From Methanobrevibacter ruminantium (GTDB taxonomy: Archaea; Methanobacteriota; Methanobacteria; Methanobacteriales; Methanobacteriaceae), in contig SFKZ01000001.1 in assembly GCA_004553595.1 (NCBI GenBank), positions 310,001 through 374,000 of the forward strand: DNA of 64,000 nucleotides, written 5' to 3'. How positions within the stretch are numbered: position 1 is the first letter of the stretch; each line of letters opens with the position of its first letter. The notes beneath the pieces were generated by a model. It saw only the letters and a list, made by a program, of their open reading frames with translations, searched no databases and was not told the origin of the DNA. Positions 60,440-64,000 of the stretch are shown here, piece by piece. Made by a program: the position numbers and the translations under genes.

Positions 60440-63400
60440 ATGAAGCTTAGTAAATTCACAGTCGTTTTAGCTATTTTATTGGTTTCAATATTAGCTATTG
60501 GGGCTGTAAGTGCAGAGTCTGTAGACGATGCTGGAATTGTCGCTGTCGCAGATGGTGACATTCAAGAATCTGTCGACGTTACAGACACTGCAGATGAGAC
60601 TGTTGAAGATGCAGGCGGTGCTGTTCTAGGTGACGAACCACAAAGCTATGATCTTGATGATGATAGTTATTCTACTTATTTCAATGAGGATGGTACTGCT
60701 ACTGATGCTTTAAGTGCTGCTGGTGATTATACTTTGAATGTTGGCACTTTGAATAATAAGGATATTAAGATTACTTCCGGTTCTCAAATTAATATTATCG
60801 GTAAGGAAGGTGCAGGTTTCATTAACAATGGTACTATTACCATTGGTGATGGTACTGGTATGGCGGGTTCTATTACTATTTCCGGTTTAACTTTCACTAA
60901 CACCAATAAGAATGCAGTGGATGTTAAAGATTTATCCACTAAGATTACCATTAAGGACAATACTATGAATATTGTGGGTATTACCCCTGAAGATAGTGAA
61001 TATTTCAGTGTTTATGGTATAAATGCTAATGGTTTCATTTCTGGATTAAATATCGAAAACAATAAAATTTTCGTTACTGGAGATGCTTCTTACTCCTATG
61101 GTATCCAATTAGGTTCATATGGTGCTTTAGCTAACCCTGAAGACATTGTAATTTCCAATAATAACATTAATGTGGATGTTGGAGACTGTGTGGGTGAAGG
61201 TATTTACTTGGATAATCCTAATAATGCATTGATTGAAGCTAATAAGGTTACTGTAGCTAATACTGGTGATTATTGTGCGTATGGTATTCAAGTAGCTGAT
61301 TCTGCTCAATATGTTTTCTATTATGCTGGTTATGAGGGCACTCTCACATCTCCTAGAAATGTTTTAATTAAAGACAATAATGTGGATGTCAGCAGTGACT
61401 TTATGGTATATGCTATCACTGTTTTAAGCTTTGGTGCTGATGGCTATGATCCTGATATGGCAGATTATGGTTACAATATGCCATTGTGTTATCAATTTGA
61501 TTTGAATACAACTATTGCTAATAACACTGTGGTTGCTAAATCTAAAAAAGGTGTTATCGGTATTGGTGGTCAAATCTATAATATGACTGTTGAAGGCAAT
61601 GATGTGGCTGCTATTGGTACTTCTGCTGCTGATATGAATACTGGTGATGCTTTAGGTAATCATACTTCTGCACTTTGTGTGCAATTCAATGCTGCTAGTG
61701 CTGAAGATGACTATTACATCGTAGTTAAAGACAATAAAGTTACTACCAATGTTTTGGCTGAAGAGATCAATAGTGAAAGTTACAGAGAGTATGTAAGTTT
61801 TGAAAACAATGAAGTTGATCAAGGTATTCTAATTTCTGATGACACTTATGCTAATTACTTCAATGATGATGGAACCCTTAAAGATGATGCTCCTATTTCT
61901 GCAGGAGATTTAATCTTTTTAGATGACCTAACAAACAAAAAATTAGTCTTTGACATTGGAGTAAACATTAGAGGAGTTCCTTATAATAAATTAGTCAACA
62001 CTACAGTCAATCTTGTTCAAGGTGCAGATAACTCTGTAATTGAAGATTTAAATATGGAATTCACTGGTGATGACACTACCGGTTCCATTGGTATTATTTA
62101 CATTAAGGAAGTAAGCAATGTAACCATTCAAAACAACTACATCGTTGTTCCTAACTTTGTTGACAAAACCGGTTCAAAATACGGTTCATCTGTATATGCT
62201 ATCGAAGTTGAAAGCGGTGCTTTAGGATGTAGCCATATTACCATTAATAACAACTATGTTCTCATTGAAGGAACTTGCAGATACCTTTATGGTATTGATG
62301 TATTCAAAACCTATGGATCTGAAAACAGAAATAAGGACATCGCTATCTTTGAAAACTATGTTGAACTTAATGGCGGATCCAGAATGGCTGAAGCTATTTA
62401 TGTAAGTGAGTCAGATGATGTCGTTATTGATGGAAACACTATCTCTTCCACCTCAAATGGTGCTGCTTATGGTGTTGCAACTGACCAATTAAGCGATGCA
62501 GTAATTGCATCTAACGATATTAAAGTAGATGCTGCTACCCAAGCTTACGGTATCACTGCAACCACTTCAGGTACTGATACCATTATCCGTGGAAATGAAA
62601 TTGACGCTAAAGGTACCGGTGCTGTTGGTATAGGTATTAACAAACAAGATGGAGTAATCATTGAAGACAACAAAGTTGCTATTGATGGTGGAGACTACAC
62701 TACCATTACCTCTTCTGACTCCTTAGGTACTGCAAATGCAGCTATCTTAGTTGGAGAAGGTAACACCAATGTTGAAATGTCTGGAAATGATGTAACTGAA
62801 ACAAGTGCAGTCAGATTAGACACTGCTATTGAAGTAAGTGACATGACTGTTACTGCAGCTCCTAGCGGTGAAGGCAAATTAGAAATTACCTTAAAAACTG
62901 TAAGTGGTATGCTCTTAGCAAATCAAACTGTAAAAGTTGTATTTGACAACAAAGTATATGAATTAACCACTGATGCTAAAGGTGTTGCTGTATTACCATT
63001 TGCTCTCAATAAAGGTGGAAGCTACAATGTAGATGTCTTCTACTTAGGTGATGACAACTACAGAGGTTCAGATGCTACTGCAAAATTAACTATCAATAAG
63101 ATTAAGACTGCTATTACCGCATCTGGAAAAACCTTCTTAGCAACTGCAACTACCAAAAAATTAACTGCAACCTTAAAAGATGCAAACGGTAATGTACTTG
63201 CTAACAAGAAAGTTACTTTCACTGTAAACGGTAAAACCTACACTGCAACCACTAATGCTAAAGGTGTTGCAACTGTTAAATTAGCTTTAACTGCTGCAAA
63301 AACCTATACTGTAACCATTAAGTTTGCAGGTGACAGTGTTTACGCTGCATCAACTGTTTCAGCTAAAGTAAAACTTAACAAGGAGAAAACCAAAATAACT

Positions 63401-63664
63401 GCTCCTACTAAGACTTTCAAACGTACTGCAAAAACCAAAAAAGTTGTAATTACTCTTAAGAACTCTAAAGGTAAAGCTATCGCTAAGAAGAAAATTACCT
63501 TAACTGTTAATAAGAAAAAATACACTGTAAAAACTAACTCAAAAGGTAAAGCAACCTTCAAAGTTAAATTAACTAAAAAAGGAACCTTTAAGTACACAGT
63601 TAAATTTGCAGGTGACACTCAATACAAAGCAGTTAAAAAGACTGGTAAAATTAAAATAAAATAA
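60440..63664 (+). CDS. Adhesin-like protein, duplicated beta-helix with Ig-like C-terminal repeats
   Basis: The 1074-residue protein has signal peptide MKLSKFTVVLAILLVSILAI ending GAVSAES. There are two beta-helix halves, each opened by the same motif (DDSYSTYFNEDG near residue 73, DDTYANYFNDDG near 466), and three Ig-like units at about residues 800-1074. The last unit is very basic and ends TGKIKIK. ATG 60440 follows GAGGAGG. Codon use changes from T-ending to C-ending codons near base 62,000, which suggests a mosaic. It shares its C-terminal plan with the preceding gene. Confidence 0.88.
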   Translation: MKLSKFTVVLAILLVSILAIGAVSAESVDDAGIVAVADGDIQESVDVTDTADETVEDAGGAVLGDEPQSYDLDDDSYSTYFNEDGTATDALSAAGDYTLNVGTLNNKDIKITSGSQINIIGKEGAGFINNGTITIGDGTGMAGSITISGLTFTNTNKNAVDVKDLSTKITIKDNTMNIVGITPEDSEYFSVYGINANGFISGLNIENNKIFVTGDASYSYGIQLGSYGALANPEDIVISNNNINVDVGDCVGEGIYLDNPNNALIEANKVTVANTGDYCAYGIQVADSAQYVFYYAGYEGTLTSPRNVLIKDNNVDVSSDFMVYAITVLSFGADGYDPDMADYGYNMPLCYQFDLNTTIANNTVVAKSKKGVIGIGGQIYNMTVEGNDVAAIGTSAADMNTGDALGNHTSALCVQFNAASAEDDYYIVVKDNKVTTNVLAEEINSESYREYVSFENNEVDQGILISDDTYANYFNDDGTLKDDAPISAGDLIFLDDLTNKKLVFDIGVNIRGVPYNKLVNTTVNLVQGADNSVIEDLNMEFTGDDTTGSIGIIYIKEVSNVTIQNNYIVVPNFVDKTGSKYGSSVYAIEVESGALGCSHITINNNYVLIEGTCRYLYGIDVFKTYGSENRNKDIAIFENYVELNGGSRMAEAIYVSESDDVVIDGNTISSTSNGAAYGVATDQLSDAVIASNDIKVDAATQAYGITATTSGTDTIIRGNEIDAKGTGAVGIGINKQDGVIIEDNKVAIDGGDYTTITSSDSLGTANAAILVGEGNTNVEMSGNDVTETSAVRLDTAIEVSDMTVTAAPSGEGKLEITLKTVSGMLLANQTVKVVFDNKVYELTTDAKGVAVLPFALNKGGSYNVDVFYLGDDNYRGSDATAKLTINKIKTAITASGKTFLATATTKKLTATLKDANGNVLANKKVTFTVNGKTYTATTNAKGVATVKLALTAAKTYTVTIKFAGDSVYAASTVSAKVKLNKEKTKITAPTKTFKRTAKTKKVVITLKNSKGKAIAKKKITLTVNKKKYTVKTNSKGKATFKVKLTKKGTFKYTVKFAGDTQYKAVKKTGKIKIK

Positions 63665-63680
63665 GTTAGTTTATTTTAAT

Positions 63681-63720
63681 CTAGTGTTTGAGCATATGCT
63701 CAAATCCTAGATCTTTTTTT
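63681..63720 (+). terminator. Intrinsic-type terminator after the second adhesin-like gene
   Basis: CTAG and TTTGAGC pair with GCTCAAA and CTAG (63681-63710) around an ATAT loop, followed by eight T. It is similar in build to the dispersed 3' elements (outer four-base clamp, two-base bulge, inner stem) but lacks the GACCAAAATTTTTTC tail. Confidence 0.65.
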
Positions 63721-63879
63721 TATTTTTTTAAAATCATTTGTTGATTCTATTTTTGTCTAATTTTTAAAATTGATAACTATTTTTAAAAAGAGATTATTTT
63801 AAATATTATTTATTATACTATTTTTATAAATGAAAAAAGATATTAAAATTTAATAAAAAAATAATTAAAAAAAAGAAAT

Positions 63880-64000
63880 TTAAAGTGTGGTAATATTGCA
63901 ACCATCACTTTCAACAATCAAAGTATGCTCTTTTTGTGATACCCATGCACCTGTTCTTTCCTTAAGTGCAGCATATGGATATATTGCCATAGCATCCCCT
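63880..64000 (-). CDS. map: Probable type II methionine aminopeptidase, C-terminal end
   Basis: Reading the minus strand from base 64000, a frame gives GDAMAIYPYAALKERTGAWV, then SQKEHTLIVESDGCNITTL and a TAA at 63880-63882. The SQxEHTxIVExDG ending matches archaeal methionine aminopeptidases, where the glutamate is a metal ligand. Only 39 codons are in the window, so the call is provisional. Confidence 0.62.
   Translation of the reverse strand, partial: GDAMAIYPYAALKERTGAWVSQKEHTLIVESDGCNITTL

Overview
The window is AT-rich archaeal chromosome and fits a gut or rumen Methanobrevibacter (Methanobacteriales). The pointers are an F420-reducing hydrogenase operon (frhADGB), methanogenesis marker protein 12, two adjacent Mur-ligase-like genes of the pseudomurein type, a Kae1-Bud32 fusion, Hef, EndoQ, an archaeal-type thymidylate synthase, an LSm protein, very large adhesin-like surface proteins, TTG/GTG starts behind GGTGA-type ribosome binding sites, and tRNAs without encoded CCA. 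The species cannot be fixed by reading alone. No prophage, IS element or CRISPR array is visible.

Layout. 1-9.7 kb: a truncated iron-sulfur aldo/keto reductase, a frameshifted DUF3795 gene, signal peptidase, argS, a queuosine/archaeosine-precursor transporter, TPR proteins, argF and purD. 9.9-19.2 kb: branched-chain amino acid genes (ilvB-ilvN, ilvC, ilvE) interspersed with a marR-MATE efflux pair, methanogenesis marker 12 and uppP. 19.5-29.5 kb: two identical tRNA-Val genes, a short tandem repeat, a membrane protein with an Mrr-like domain, thyA, surE, a 48-residue small protein, LSm, a cobT-like gene, kae1-bud32, an XTP/dITP diphosphatase, rps15 and recJ-like. 29.8-42.8 kb: a cysK-like gene, an aconitase-X gene, two Mur ligases, hef, trmI and bioB-bioD-bioA. 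43-50 kb: leuS, an ArsA/Get3 ATPase, a broken DUF2115 gene, tag, endoQ and two tRNA-Arg genes. 50.2-63.7 kb: two paralogous secreted PepSY-like proteins, the frh operon and two adhesin-like proteins of 1371 and 1074 residues. The last 121 bases are the end of a probable methionine aminopeptidase gene.

How it works together. Frh supplies reduced F420 for methanogenesis. The Mur-like ligases and UppP would serve cell-wall building, and the adhesin-like and PepSY-like proteins face outward. Hef, RecJ-like, EndoQ, Tag and the XTP diphosphatase form a scattered DNA-repair and nucleotide-sanitation set; three of these appear to be leaderless transcripts.

The most unusual signal is a dispersed 3'-end element: hairpins placed directly behind seven unrelated genes, built on a shared CAAGCTTTT...AAAACCTTGACCAAAATTTTTTC frame, usually capped by a UNCG tetraloop, with stem bases that change in compensating pairs. 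Other leads are a FrhG with an 81-residue N-terminal extension and a strong internal start, an Mrr-like membrane protein with an altered active site, palindromes ahead of marR, bioA and frh, and a sharp codon-usage change inside one adhesin gene.
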